Positions 1 to 10,600 of a DNA stretch of 64,000 nt are shown piece by piece. The position numbers were made by a program, and so were the translations under genes. The notes below the pieces were generated by a model. It was not told the origin of the DNA and did no database searches. It was given only the letters and a program-made list of their open reading frames with translations. This DNA comes from Antedon mediterranea (taxonomy: Eukaryota; Echinodermata; Crinoidea; Comatulida; Antedonidae), in contig NC_092673.1 of the NCBI RefSeq assembly GCF_964355755.1, positions 6,081,001-6,145,000 on the forward strand, written 5' to 3'. How positions within the stretch are numbered: position 1 is the first letter of the stretch; each line of letters begins with the position of its first letter.

Positions 1-277
1 AATGTATTGGACGTCATGAAATACTAATTTTTGATTGGATGACTTTAATTCTCATTGCAATATCATGTGTGATTAATTTGCATCCATGATTGAAACGTAC
101 TTATTTAAAGTTCCACAGAGTTTAATGAAACCATATATATGTACAGTATGATGTCATTACAAATACTGTTTTCTGATTGTGTGAATAATATCAATATTGA
201 AAATAGGTTTTTATTGCATGTTACAAATAAGGGTTTAGACATGAAACCTAAATGACTTCACAATCGTTTTGTATATG
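1..277. other. AT-rich intergenic sequence, no gene seen
   Basis: No open frame, splice-flanked exon or recognisable repeat is visible. The sequence is plain AT-rich non-coding DNA leading into a SINE. Confidence 0.6.
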
Positions 278-590
278 TGAGTTGAGTGGCCGAGCGGCAG
301 TGGAACCGTAATTACGTAGCCATAACAACGGCAGGGGTTCGAGGCTCACTCACTCCATGGTTCTGGTGGTAGAACGAGTCTTCTCGGATAAGGACTATAA
401 ACCGTAGGTCCAGTGTACACATCTAGCTCGTGTGCACTTTAAAGAACCTAGTACATCTTTCGAGACGAGTAGGGGGTTACCCCGGTGTATTAGTACATCA
501 CAGCCACTGATCACCAACTGGGCCCTCTGGGAGACCAGTCATTGACTGAAGACGTTACCCAGTATAAATATATATTTCAATTCAATTCGA
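278..590 (+). repeat. tRNA-derived SINE, family A, most complete copy
   Basis: The head looks like a tRNA gene: GTGGCCGAGCGGC resembles a box A and GGGGTTCGAGGCTC resembles a box B. The body carries CGTAGGTCCAGTGTACAC, GTGCACTTTAAAGAACC and GTAGGGGGTTACCCCGGTG, and the tail is an A/T-rich run near 565-590. The same body recurs at 14085, 42162, 62730 (plus) and at 25265, 25800 (minus), which establishes a dispersed family. SINEs are non-autonomous and are copied by a partner LINE; the partner is not identifiable here. Confidence 0.8.
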
Positions 591-1254
591 GTTTGTCCCA
601 CTTATTATGGATCTCAATGGAAATATATATATAATGTACATTTTTGACAATTAATATTTTCTTTCATTTGTATGTTACACAAAGGTTACAATAGTTAAAA
701 TACATGTATATTTACATACGATGGGTGATTTCAGTATTCAACCATAGCCTATTTTCTTTCATTCCTTATATAAAATGTATAAATAAAACATGGCAATTAA
801 ATAAAACACGTAAATTGTACTTATAACTGTCTCTTATTTGTGTTGTGTTCGGGTAGAGAGGCTATAAACAAATGGGAGAAATATAAAATATCCTCCCTTT
901 TCACCAAGACAAAATGGATAAAACTATAAAGAAGAATGCAAAAGTTAGAAAATTCGATATTTAGAATGATAGCATGGAACGATATGTTTAATGAAAACCG
1001 TATATTAGAGTATATACACTGTGTGCAAGTCCTATATGCCATTTTGGCTCTGTGTGCATGCGAGACGGTTCATACCCGATGTCATCTTATTATAATATAC
1101 AACTACTATATACAATTTGTATTTGTACAGCTTTATATAAACCTCTGTAGAATATACCGTATTATAATAGTCGGTTAAGGTATAACCTATTATAATTATA
1201 TATAAAAGAGGCGAGAAAATGAACCATAGTTCCATTTCTTTACCTTTTTTTCAA
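591..1254. other. AT-rich sequence without a supported gene
   Basis: Short open frames exist on both strands but have low-complexity composition, no recognisable domain and no splice context. I see no gene. Confidence 0.5.
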
Positions 1255-2280
1255 AATGTGTGCTTTATAGATACAGAAGCATTCAAGGTTCACTTTTAAG
1301 TTGGTTTAAAAGCTATTTAACTAATAGACAACAGCGTGTTGTCATTGGGGGAGAGACATCTGATTGGCTCCCTCTGTTATCGGGCGTTCCGCAGGGCTCG
1401 ATCCTGGGCCCGCTTTTGTTTAATTTATTTATCAACGATCTTCCTTTAAAATTTAATCATTCCAAGTCTCTTTTATTTGCTGACGATCTGAAATTGTTTA
1501 AAGTGATTACCACTCCACAGGATGCTTTTTCACTTCAGGAGGATCTGGATGGTCTCGTGGAATGGACGGAGAAGTGGGGGATAAAACTTAATGCTAATAA
1601 ATGCAAATATTTATCTATAACACTTAAAAAAAGGCCTGTGCTCTTCAATTATAATTTGAATGGACATGATCTTGAGATGGTTTATGTATGGAAAGATTTA
1701 GGTATTTTTATTGATAGTAAATTAAATTTTTGTTCACATATTAATCATGTGTTGTCAAAAGCTAATAGAATGATGGGCTTAATATGGAAAAATTGTAGGT
1801 TTATGAACGACGGCAGGGCACTTTTATCTTTATACAAATCTATTATACGTCCTCACCTTGAATATTGTTCCGTAATTTTCAATTCAATTTCTCCATGTCA
1901 GGCCCGTCGAATCGACACTGTTCAACGGAAGTTTGTACGATTCCTGTCTTATAACTGTGTTAATTTTGCCTTTTCCATTGATTCTGTCAGCAATCGTCGA
2001 ACGATATCTGATATGGTTTTTCTATATAATATTTTAAATTCTAAATATGACTGTTCATTAATTTCACTATTTAGTTTAAATGTTCCTGGTCGTACACGAA
2101 ATAGACATTTATTGCATATTCCTTTTAGCCGTGTCGATCGATTGTACTAAGAGGGGGCTTTTTCATAGACTACCTTATACATTTAATAATCTAAATAGCA
2201 ATCATATCGATATTTTTAATGATAGACTTGGTTATTTTAAGAGGACGATTATGTGTTCACTTCTTGAACAGCCTGCATAA
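1255..2280 (+). mobile_element. 5'-truncated non-LTR retrotransposon (LINE) reverse transcriptase
   Basis: An open frame of about 296 residues, continuing in a shifted frame to 2280, encodes the middle and C-terminal part of a LINE reverse transcriptase. Visible motifs include SYLTNRQQRV, then SGVPQGSILGPLLF (RT block 4), LLFADDLKLF (catalytic FADD, block 5), and a thumb region with GIFIDSKLNF and IIRPHLEYC. This style is typical of Jockey/CR1-related invertebrate elements. The endonuclease and N-terminal RT are missing, so this is a dead 5'-truncated copy. A frameshift near 2080-2150 breaks the C-terminus. Its 3' tail is probably interrupted by nested insertions at a TA run (2322 onward). 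The poly(A) end at 3386-3508 may be its displaced terminus, which is inference. Confidence 0.9.
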
Positions 2281-2330
2281 CCTGTTTGATTAATTGAAAT
2301 TGTTTATGGCATGCCGATCTATGTTATATA

Positions 2331-2502
2331 TATATATATTGCACTGATGAAGGGCTAGTGTTGCCCGAAAGCTCTGCTAACTTTTCTGGCTGTTTACTTT
2401 ATCGTTTTGATTTAGCTTTTCGCTTTTTATTTTTGTATCTCCATTGAGATCCAGCCACTGATACCCACAGTATTGTCATTTATTTCAGTAATTTGCCTTT
2501 GG

Positions 2503-2504
<2 letters not shown>
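2331..2504 (+). mobile_element. Hammerhead-motif element 3' segment between TA runs (copy 1)
   Basis: Lies between two (TA)n tracts. It carries CTGATGA (2344-2350), a GGGC/GCCC helix II, GAAA (2367-2370) and a short AGC/GCT helix III, which together make a hammerhead-ribozyme core. Helix I is not convincing in this copy, so catalysis is uncertain. The following ~130 bp, ending in CCTTTGGATTTATATAT, recurs at 43985-44170 and partly at 23095-23165. Hammerhead motifs next to TA repeats are characteristic of Penelope-like elements and related retrozymes. Confidence 0.6.

Positions 2505-2581
<77 letters not shown>
2505..2581. repeat. (AT)n microsatellite
   Basis: A run of about 38 AT dinucleotides separates the copy-1 hammerhead segment from the large palindrome. 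Confidence 0.97.
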
Positions 2582-2584
<3 letters not shown>

Positions 2585-2657
2585 CAAAGAGCTGCATAGG
2601 CAGGATATAGAAAAAAATCAAGATCAAATAAGTTAAAACTGCCTCAATATAGATTTA

Positions 2658-2700
2658 TTTTAACGACATGTTTCGGGCATAGCCCATCATCAGGTGAAAA
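2658..2700 (-). ncRNA. Hammerhead ribozyme motif, left palindrome arm
   Basis: Mirror copy of the motif at 3276-3318, read on the minus strand. The core CTGATGA, GAAA and GUC and all helices are identical because the arms are reverse complements. Confidence 0.75.
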
Positions 2701-3275
2701 GAATTGTAACAAAGGATAACATATATAAGTCACAAAATTACATAATAAAACAAATCAGCCAATCAAAGATGTTAACAAACAAAAGGCATAGTTATAAAGG
2801 CACGCCTCCAAAAGCTATGGTGTACAAAGCAGGAATGGTTGCTTATAAAGCAGGAAATTTAAAACAAAGACAAAAGCTTCAAGTGTAAATAATTGTTAAT
2901 ATGTGAATGTCTCTGGCAAAATTAATATTTAAAGGATCTAAATTGTACATTTATGCCGGTAGGGGCAAGAGTGCCAAGCTTTACAATAATTGTAAAGCTT
3001 GGCACTCTTGCCCCTACCGGCATAAATGTACAATTTAGATCCTTTAAACATTAATTTTGCCAGAGACATTCACATATTAACAATTATTTACACTTGAAGC
3101 TTTTGTCTTTGTTTTAAATTTCCTGCTTTATAAGCAACCATTCCTGCTTTGTACACCATAGCTTTTGGAGGCGTGCCTTTATAACTATGCCTTTTGTTTG
3201 TTAACATCTTTGATTGGCTGATTTGTTTTATTATGTAATTTTGTGACTTATATATGTTATCCTTTGTTACAATTC

Positions 3276-3318
3276 TTTTCACCTGATGATGGGCTATGCC
3301 CGAAACATGTCGTTAAAA
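3276..3318 (+). ncRNA. Hammerhead ribozyme motif, right palindrome arm
   Basis: CTGATGA is at 3283-3289, helix II is GGGC-TAT-GCCC, GAAA is at 3302-3305, and a two-base-pair helix III (AC/GU with a two-base loop) is followed by the GUC cleavage triplet at 3309-3311. Helix I pairs TTTTCAC (3276-3282) with GTTAAAA (3312-3318) with one mismatch. The minimal helix III matches hammerheads known from Penelope-like elements, which often act as dimers. All core nucleotides are present, so self-cleavage is plausible. Confidence 0.75.
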
Positions 3319-3385
3319 TAAATCTATATTGAGGCAGTTTTAACTTATTTGATCTTGATTTTTTTTTATATATATATATATATAT

Positions 3386-3508
3386 TTTATCTGTATTTTA
3401 TTGTTAACCGTTTTTGATGTTGTATTGTTTTATGTTTCAAACCTGTTAGTGGCGGTATTTATCGCTGTTGGTTTTGACTGAATAAAAAAAAAAAAAAAAA
3501 AAAAAAAA
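3386..3508 (+). repeat. Retroelement 3' end with AATAAA and poly(A)
   Basis: A unique ~95-bp segment ends in GACTGAATAAA followed by about 24 A residues. This is the signature of a retrotransposed 3' terminus. It could be the displaced tail of the LINE at 1255-2280, separated by the inserted palindrome. Confidence 0.6.
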
Positions 3509-3537
3509 TATCTGTTTCCGGTACCGAGTACAATATT

Positions 3538-4790
3538 TTAAAAGTTTGCTTCAATTCCAAACTTATATATGGTATAAACATTAATGTATTTCCATAAATC
3601 ATTTGCTTCAGTACATTGGTAAAAGAAGTGTTTATCATCTTCTATTACATTGCATTGCAGGCAAGTGTCTGTGTTATTAATATTCCATTTAAAGAGCCTT
3701 CTATTGGTAGGAATAATACAATGCAATAGTTTGAAATTTAGCTGTTTAAGTTTGTTATCTTTAATATCATTTACTTTTCTTTTCCATGTCAGTGACCAAT
3801 CGTTCTCTATATTAAAATGTGTTTCCCACTTTGTTTTACTCTTGGTTGGTTCTTTACATTTGTTTTTGATAAAAAAGATACGAATGTTTTTACAACTCAT
3901 TTTACTATACTGTATTGATATAACTTCGTTAACTTTTACATTATCAATTTTTGAATAGATTATATCTTTTCATTCTCGTGGTATTGCTTTTAGTAGACAT
4001 GACAATTCAGCAATCCAATTCGATTTGATATTTAACAAAAATAGTAATTTATTTGTATTGATAATTCTGTTATCAATTATAATATGTTTCATCTTTGTTA
4101 TACCAGATCTAATCCAATTCCTATATAAAAGGAGTGAGAAACCATTGTGTGTTATCAAGTTGATGCCCCATTTAGGTTGTTCTATAATTTGTTCATAGGA
4201 AAGTGATATTTTAACAGAATATTGATTGAATTCAGCTAAATACTTTAACATTGATTTATATAATAAAGGCATACTACTGTAATGTGTTTCTTTATATTTT
4301 ACTTTTGATATATTTTCAATAACCTCTCTTAGACCTATTTTGTTAAAATACATTTTAGGTAAACACTTCCATTTGAAGTGTCATCACAATCTTTTAAGCC
4401 ATGATATTTGTAGTGCCTTGACTTGAGATCTGAAGTCTGGAGCATTTACTCCACCACTTTTATAATCATTGATTAATGTTAATCTTTTTATCTTTTCTGT
4501 TTTATTATTCCAAATAAAGTCGAATACAATTTTATCGACTTCATTTAAAACGCATTCAGGGGTATCTATAATACTTGCGTTGTAGATTAACTTTGCTAAC
4601 CAAGTGTTTTTTAATTCATAACTTTGCCAAATATCGAGAGATTTCTTTTGTGCCATGTATCAAGCATTTTTTTAAAAGATTGAATTTTTTCAGACCAGTT
4701 TTTAGTAAAACATATTTCTTTGTCTTGGCCAACATGTAAACCTAGAATCTTAAAACTACTGTACACCCAATTGATGTTGAACAAATTCTC
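3538..4790 (-). mobile_element. L1/Tx1-type LINE C-terminal fragment (pseudogene)
   Basis: Three consecutive minus-strand open frames plus an unframed stretch (about 4650-4790) together encode the C-terminal half of an L1/Tx1-like ORF2. Recognisable pieces are KILGLHVGQDK, the SEKIQ...LDTWHKRNLSIFG block, FIWNN...IKRLTLINDY..GGVNAPD, and a terminal Cys/His segment (CLQC...HFFYQC). Stops and frameshifts near 4625, 4370 and 3930 show that it is dead. It is truncated at both ends and abuts the poly(A) of another element at 3508. Confidence 0.85.
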
Positions 4791-4829
4791 CTTCTTCTTT
4801 CTTTTTTTCCAACGCCCTAATATTTTTTT

Positions 4830-4875
4830 TTATTTACACGTGCGTAGCCTGTCACTTTTAACGTGCTCGTTATCA
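4830..4875 (+). repeat. Fragment of dispersed repeat shared with 30550 region
   Basis: The sequence ACACGTGCGTAGCCTGTCAC and the following TGCTCG are repeated at about 30555-30595, so this is a dispersed repeat end. Confidence 0.6.
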
Positions 4876-5805
4876 AAATTGTTGTTTTTTCTCATTTTAA
4901 GTGAAATTTCATGGTTTCTTCCAGTTTCCATGGTTACACAAGACACTATTAAAATTTACCTAATATAAAATTATTAGTGGATTTATATAATTTAAGATGT
5001 CTTCTTCCTAATACAATATTCAAAAGTTTGGATATTGCCACATTTACCATTTTAGACTTTTGGCACACTTTGAATTGATTCTGGCCCACTGTGTTGCGTC
5101 GCGAAGATTGAAAGTTACGACTGGTTTCGCGATGGAAGTACATTTTTGGAAAGATAATATGTAATAATTAAGACCAAAAAAGGCATTTAAATTACCTTTA
5201 TATCGTTTGTATGACGTGGAATCTTTGGAAAAAAACAGAATTAGCCTAGATGAGTTTCAGTTGCCTGTCAAAGTTTCGTAATTGTATTTCTGCCTTTCTA
5301 GGCCTATCTATGCGCTTTACCCTTGCTGGAATAGGATTGTTTGGTCGTTTGTTGACATAATTAACACTACAGTAAGGTGTGTTTATAAAATCTAAATAAA
5401 TATAATATTTAATATATTATTAAATACCATATGTTACTGTTTCAATCAATGTGAATGAAATGTAGGCCAAGGCCTACCTTTTATTCAATCTGATTCAAAT
5501 GACAGGAATATATTTAGATGTTATATAAAATAAATAATGAATGTTTTATATTCGTGTAATGGTACAAATAATGACATGAGGTGAATGATGAAAGGTTATA
5601 TTGCAACGAGGCGAACACTCATAATCATTCATTATTTGTATAACAATTATTGATACTATTTGAGCTAAAAATATAAAAGAGAATTATAATATACTAATTT
5701 TAATACTCCATTTTTTAATATTCTTAACAAAAGTCTGTTCCATCTGCGTAAATATTGCTATATGTAAAATAAGTTTCTAACCAATCAATTATTGGACATT
5801 AATGT
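4876..5805. other. Non-coding stretch, no gene seen
   Basis: One 64-residue minus-strand frame (4949-5143) has no recognisable domain or splice support. The remainder is AT-rich and featureless to me. Confidence 0.5.
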
Positions 5806-6186
5806 AAAATCAAGACACTTTAGACCTCACCTGTCGATATCACATATACAATACAAGTAATAATAGTAATATCATATACTGTATATACATATGCCAGGAA
5901 TGATATATTAAAAACGCATTATCATATTTCTACTACATGTATCAAATTTTATTTAATTGTGATTCATGCTTGTGAAGATATGATTACAAACGTGATTTCG
6001 TTAAATCGTGCATAGACCGCGTAATTTTAATAACCACGTAATAATAATTTAAAATCAAGACACTTTAGACCTCAGATGTCGATATCACAGATACAATAAA
6101 AGTAATAATAGTAATATCATATATTTATAAATATGCCAGGAATGATATATTAAAAACGCATTATCATATTTCTACTATGTATCAAA
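5806..6186. repeat. Direct repeat pair (about 140 bp) flanking a dispersed 100-bp repeat
   Basis: 5806-5946 and 6050-6186 are near-identical, both running from AATCAAGACACTTTAGACC to ACTATGTATCAAA or its variant. The 103 bp between them also occurs at about 30862-30945, sharing ATTACAAACGTGATTTCG. The arrangement suggests a segmental duplication or an insertion of one repeat into another. Confidence 0.8.
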
Positions 6187-6920
6187 GAAATACCGACAAG
6201 ACAGAAAGCTCATATCTAGAACCATAGTTCTATTATCTTAAATTTAGTTTTGTATTGCCAGTTTTTATGCTTTAAATCGAATGTTATGATATAATATGCA
6301 AAACAATTGAAATAAAATAATCAATATCTTAAACTACAGTAGGGCATTATATAGATGATTCATACCATATTTGATTTGAAAATGGCTGCGAAAATATATT
6401 ATTTTGTTATTACCGGTATATTGTTATTATTATCCTACAACATAAAAATTTTTATAACTGTTTTTTTTCAATATCAAGAATGTAATCAGAAATGATGTCA
6501 CGTGGCTACAATTTTGGATTTCAATATTTCTGCCAAAATATATTATTGTTGCTATCTATATTACAGTGCCTAACACCATGAATAAAATAGGCCTATACTT
6601 TATTTTTTTCAAAATAACTTCCTTATAACTAACTCCTGAACAATTAGTTATGTTTTATTACTTAGAAAATATTGATAAATAGAATACTATTGCATATTTT
6701 AAAGCTTCCTTTGAATGTTGTAATTAAATATCGTACATTATTGTAATTAATTTGTTTAATTTTTCCTTTAAAAACACTCCACTTCCGGTCCGTTCGAGAA
6801 ACCAGTTGAGTAATTCTGTTTAATATATATAAAAAAAAGATTGTATAGTTATAAAAGATAATACGGTATTGTACTTCTTACAATTCTCTTATGACAGAAA
6901 TTCATGATGTAAACATAATC
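6187..6920. other. AT-rich intergenic, no gene seen
   Basis: No domain-bearing frame or repeat family member is recognised here. Confidence 0.5.
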
Positions 6921-7084
6921 TTAAAACTCTGTCTACACTATCAAACTAGTTTTACCAAAAAAGTGTGGTGTGGCCAAATATGGTGATGATGTGCTTAATT
7001 ATGGTAGTGATATGACATCATCATGTCCATATATGGGCACATCATTTTTTTCACATAAAGTTTAATAGTGTAGACAGAGCTTAA
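6921..7084. mobile_element. TTAA-flanked MITE, family M1, copy 1
   Basis: Terminal inverted repeats based on CTCTGTCTACACTATCAAAC bracket a ~156-bp core with GACATCATCATGTCCATAT. TTAA flanks both ends, which fits a piggyBac-type TTAA duplication. Five relatives occur at 36173, 40350 (half), 47688, 50893 and 51081. Confidence 0.85.
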
Positions 7085-7653
7085 AGCCTGATTTCCATTA
7101 GCAAATACATTCGCGTGAACCGAACATTCTTGAGTTATGTGGATTGCGCATTTTTCCACGTCACGTGCATAAAAAGTAAATGAAAATATTAATACGCATG
7201 TGCACTTTCCTTTTGCGCGAAAAAATTCGCCTAGTGGAAAACCGGCTGAAGATTGGAGCTTGAAGTTAGTTTCAATGCATAATGATCGCTACTTTAACAT
7301 TTTACCATAGAATGTAGGCATAACTAATCAGAAAGAAAATTAATTTGATCGGTAACGATATTGAGATTGAAAACGTTTGAGGTATACCATAGTCTGAGAT
7401 AAGTGCTGATAACAATTGCATAATACTCTACTTGCTATTGAATATATTCTAGTCATGACTAAATGTGTCAACATTTTTTATTTCAAAATGGCGGCCACTA
7501 GGGGTTCTTATTTTTGGGCCATTTGTTGAGGATCCTTTGGTATTATAGAGCAACTTTGGGAAGTTTCATGATTTCTTTCATAAGTGCACAGATTCTTCTC
7601 GAAGATCAACTTTAGCCACTCTAATTAGCAAACTAAACATTACAGGTACTTAC

Positions 7654-10600
7654 ATTGACCTCAATGCAAAACAAGAAATCCTATGAAAAAATAGATATTA
7701 ATTTGTTTACTCTCAGTTTCTATATTCTAAAATGAAAAAAAAAAGTGTGTTCTTTAACAACAACAACAAAAAACATAAAATATCATGTCTATGGAATCTA
7801 TATGAAATAAAACATTGAACTTACCAATCTTTTCCATTTCCATCTCTACCTTAGTCACTTCAGTAATAAGGTCATCACGTCTCAGTTTTTGTAATTGCTC
7901 TTTAAGTTTACCATACTGACCAACAGAAAATATTTTCCGCTTCTGTTGTGCCGTGAAAATTTCTTCGATATCGTCTGCAAAGTCTTCAACTTCTCGAGCT
8001 CTAAATCCGCCAAACTCCTTAAGACGTGTTTTGTATTTTTTTACTTCTTTTGAGGTCAATTCACGACTGATATCATCTAACAAATCACTGTTTAGTTCTC
8101 TTGCCCTTTCTTCAATGATTTTATCATGAGGGTAGCTTATGTCATATTCTCTATGGGAACGCTCTGACGGAAGGACGAGTACGGGTTGAAGACTCTGTGA
8201 GTGAGGTTGTCTGTCAGGACCAGATGTGGACGGATCGATACCTTGAAAAGATATATATATTTTAAGCTTAAACAAAATATATTTTAAAGCTTAAACGATA
8301 GAAATAAAAGTATAAAAATATGTTATGTTAATGTCGGATAAATTGTTAACTTTTTTCATTCTAATGTTTACTGTATAAATATAATTTATGGTTGTTAATA
8401 ATTCATTGTAGATAGCAGAGTTATCAGTAGTTTGATCACATTTCGTTTGAATATAAGAAAGATAATTATAGAAAGAAAATAAAAAGAAAGATAAAAGGAA
8501 AACAATAATGAAAGAAGAAAAATGATTGAAAAAAGATAAAGAAAATTGAAAAAAAGAAAACAAAGAACAATTAAAAAAGAAAGAACAAAAAAATTAAAAC
8601 AGAAAAACGGGGAAAAACGGAAGGAAAAAGAAAGTACCAACGATAGTGTTTCCATGGTACATAGACTCACTCGTAATTAAGTTGTGTCGAAGAATTAGCA
8701 AAAGCTAGCTCGACCAAAAACCTAAGTTTTAATCATTATATATTGCATCATCAAAAAGAAATTCTTATCAATAAGAAAATAATATTAAAGGAAATAAAAT
8801 ATAAGGATAGAAAAGGATAGACATGAAGTAAAAAGAAAGACCAAAAATTGAAAAAGTGGTTAAATTGTGTATGGTGTGCTTGCTATTATTTTTTAAACTT
8901 TAAACCTACTATATATGTAAGTTTAGTCTAGTAAGTTCCAAGGTTAATACTGTCCTGTCTGCTGTTCTGTTGTCTGGTTTTGTTTAGACGTGTTGGTGTT
9001 TGTTTCGTTTGTTAATACATGTTTAGTTTCTATGCAAACTATTTGAATCGGGTTTTGAATCGAAAATTGCAAAATGGTGTTGTGTTTATACTGTAATATA
9101 AATAATGTGTTTCATTTTTTAGAATGTTTATTGAGTGTATATTGTAACAACACATTGTCATCATTGCGATGTAATAATATAATACTTTATTTCAAACAAA
9201 CAAAAGATACATTTTTGCCCAAAAAAAGGAATACGGGATTTACATTTCTATGAAAGTTGGAAAACAGTTAAAAAATTTATTTATCGCTTCTCCCAAACAC
9301 TTAATAATAATTATTATATTTCTTTCCTAAGCGATTATGAAAGTTTGTATAGAAAAATAAATCTTAAATATGTATTGTCCCTTGAAACACACAAAAATTT
9401 AAGTCAAAATATTCTAAATTTTAATTGGCCATATTAAAGTAATATTAAAGTTATTCACTTTATGTCGAAAATTTATGCCAAAAACAACAATTGTACGTAA
9501 TTAACAGGTAAATTAGTTTGATTACATTTCGTCTGGAAAATCGTCACGAGCGAAAGTAAACAAAGATTTCAAACCAAGAGGATGCATTATGCATGATGCT
9601 AATTAGGATTGTTTACAACTTGTCACGGTTGAGAAGGTGTTTTCACACAGATCGTGACGAAGTTTATGATTATGAATACAGAGTAGCCAAACATTATGAG
9701 ATATGTTTTGATCGAAAAGTTATTTTTTGAACTAAAAAACGTCTGTATTTCAGTTAAATAATTTTTTTTCGACTAATTTTTAGGGAAAGTTAACTATTAT
9801 GATACTTCAAAATGACCCACTTTTTTTCGAAATCTTCTAATTTTAATTTTTTTGGAATTTGACAAAGGGACAATACATCTTTAACTGAGAAGACAATTAC
9901 ATTTCTTAAAATGTCGTAATTTGTAATATATCAAGCTGTCGAAATTTTTAATAAAGTCTTTCGTATTGTGTAATAATAGTTATCTAAATTACAATTTTCT
10001 GCTTATAAACTTATGTTAAAGAAATATTATTGTTTACAGTTGAATTCATTATGTCAATGGTCAAACTAAACATATTAATTTTATATGCTTCTAGATATCT
10101 ATCGGTCGGTCGTTTGGTCGGTCTTCCACATCCCCATTACATGTTGTTTAACCACATTGAATTGTTGATATACTGATTAATTTTTAAAAGTACAGTTAAC
10201 AACTTACCGTATTCAAGCAAAACATAGGTATGCTGGTTTCCGCTAAAAACTAATACACGGCGTAACACATGGTGTTGTTGGAATTAAGAACGTTTTAATT
10301 TCATTTAATATTAATTTTAATGTCATATAATATAATGTTGACTTTGACCAAAAATTGGATCCAACAAAACGTGTATAGCTGAACAAATTGTGTTGGTTTG
10401 TTTTTCTACGGGAGTGAATACGTTGATTAAAACCTCCAAATTACCTATTAAAATTCTGATTTGACAAATGTTCATTTTTTATATATATCAACTGTTACTG
10501 CATTGATATTGAATAGGCCTATGTATTTGTTTTGTGCAGCTCATTACTTTTGATCGTTGATATTTATTGGAAGTAAAAATAAAGCTTACCATCGCTGGCC

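Larger units (their letters stand above)
2610..3366. mobile_element. 756-bp near-perfect palindrome of a Penelope-like/retrozyme sequence
   Basis: The arms 2610-2987 and 2989-3366 are reverse complements around base 2988, with only about one visible mismatch (near 2930 versus 3050). The arms encode identical mirror-image 64-residue open frames, which are by-products of the symmetry and not genes. Each arm contains one hammerhead motif, and both ends adjoin TA repeats. Inverted 5'-end copies and TA-rich targets fit Penelope-like elements. The near identity of the arms implies either recent formation or gene conversion within the palindrome. Confidence 0.85.

Noticed and set aside
2694-3282. 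Two identical 64-residue open frames on opposite strands
   Set aside because: They are mirror images produced by the large palindrome, with no known domain.
5200-7653. Remaining caspase exons for the DED-only gene
   Set aside because: No QAC, SHG or p10-like motif was found on the minus strand. The in-frame stop in the 27-nt exon comes first.
8291-8670. Phe/Leu-rich membrane-like minus-strand frames
   Set aside because: Translations of a polypurine/polypyrimidine tract, low complexity.
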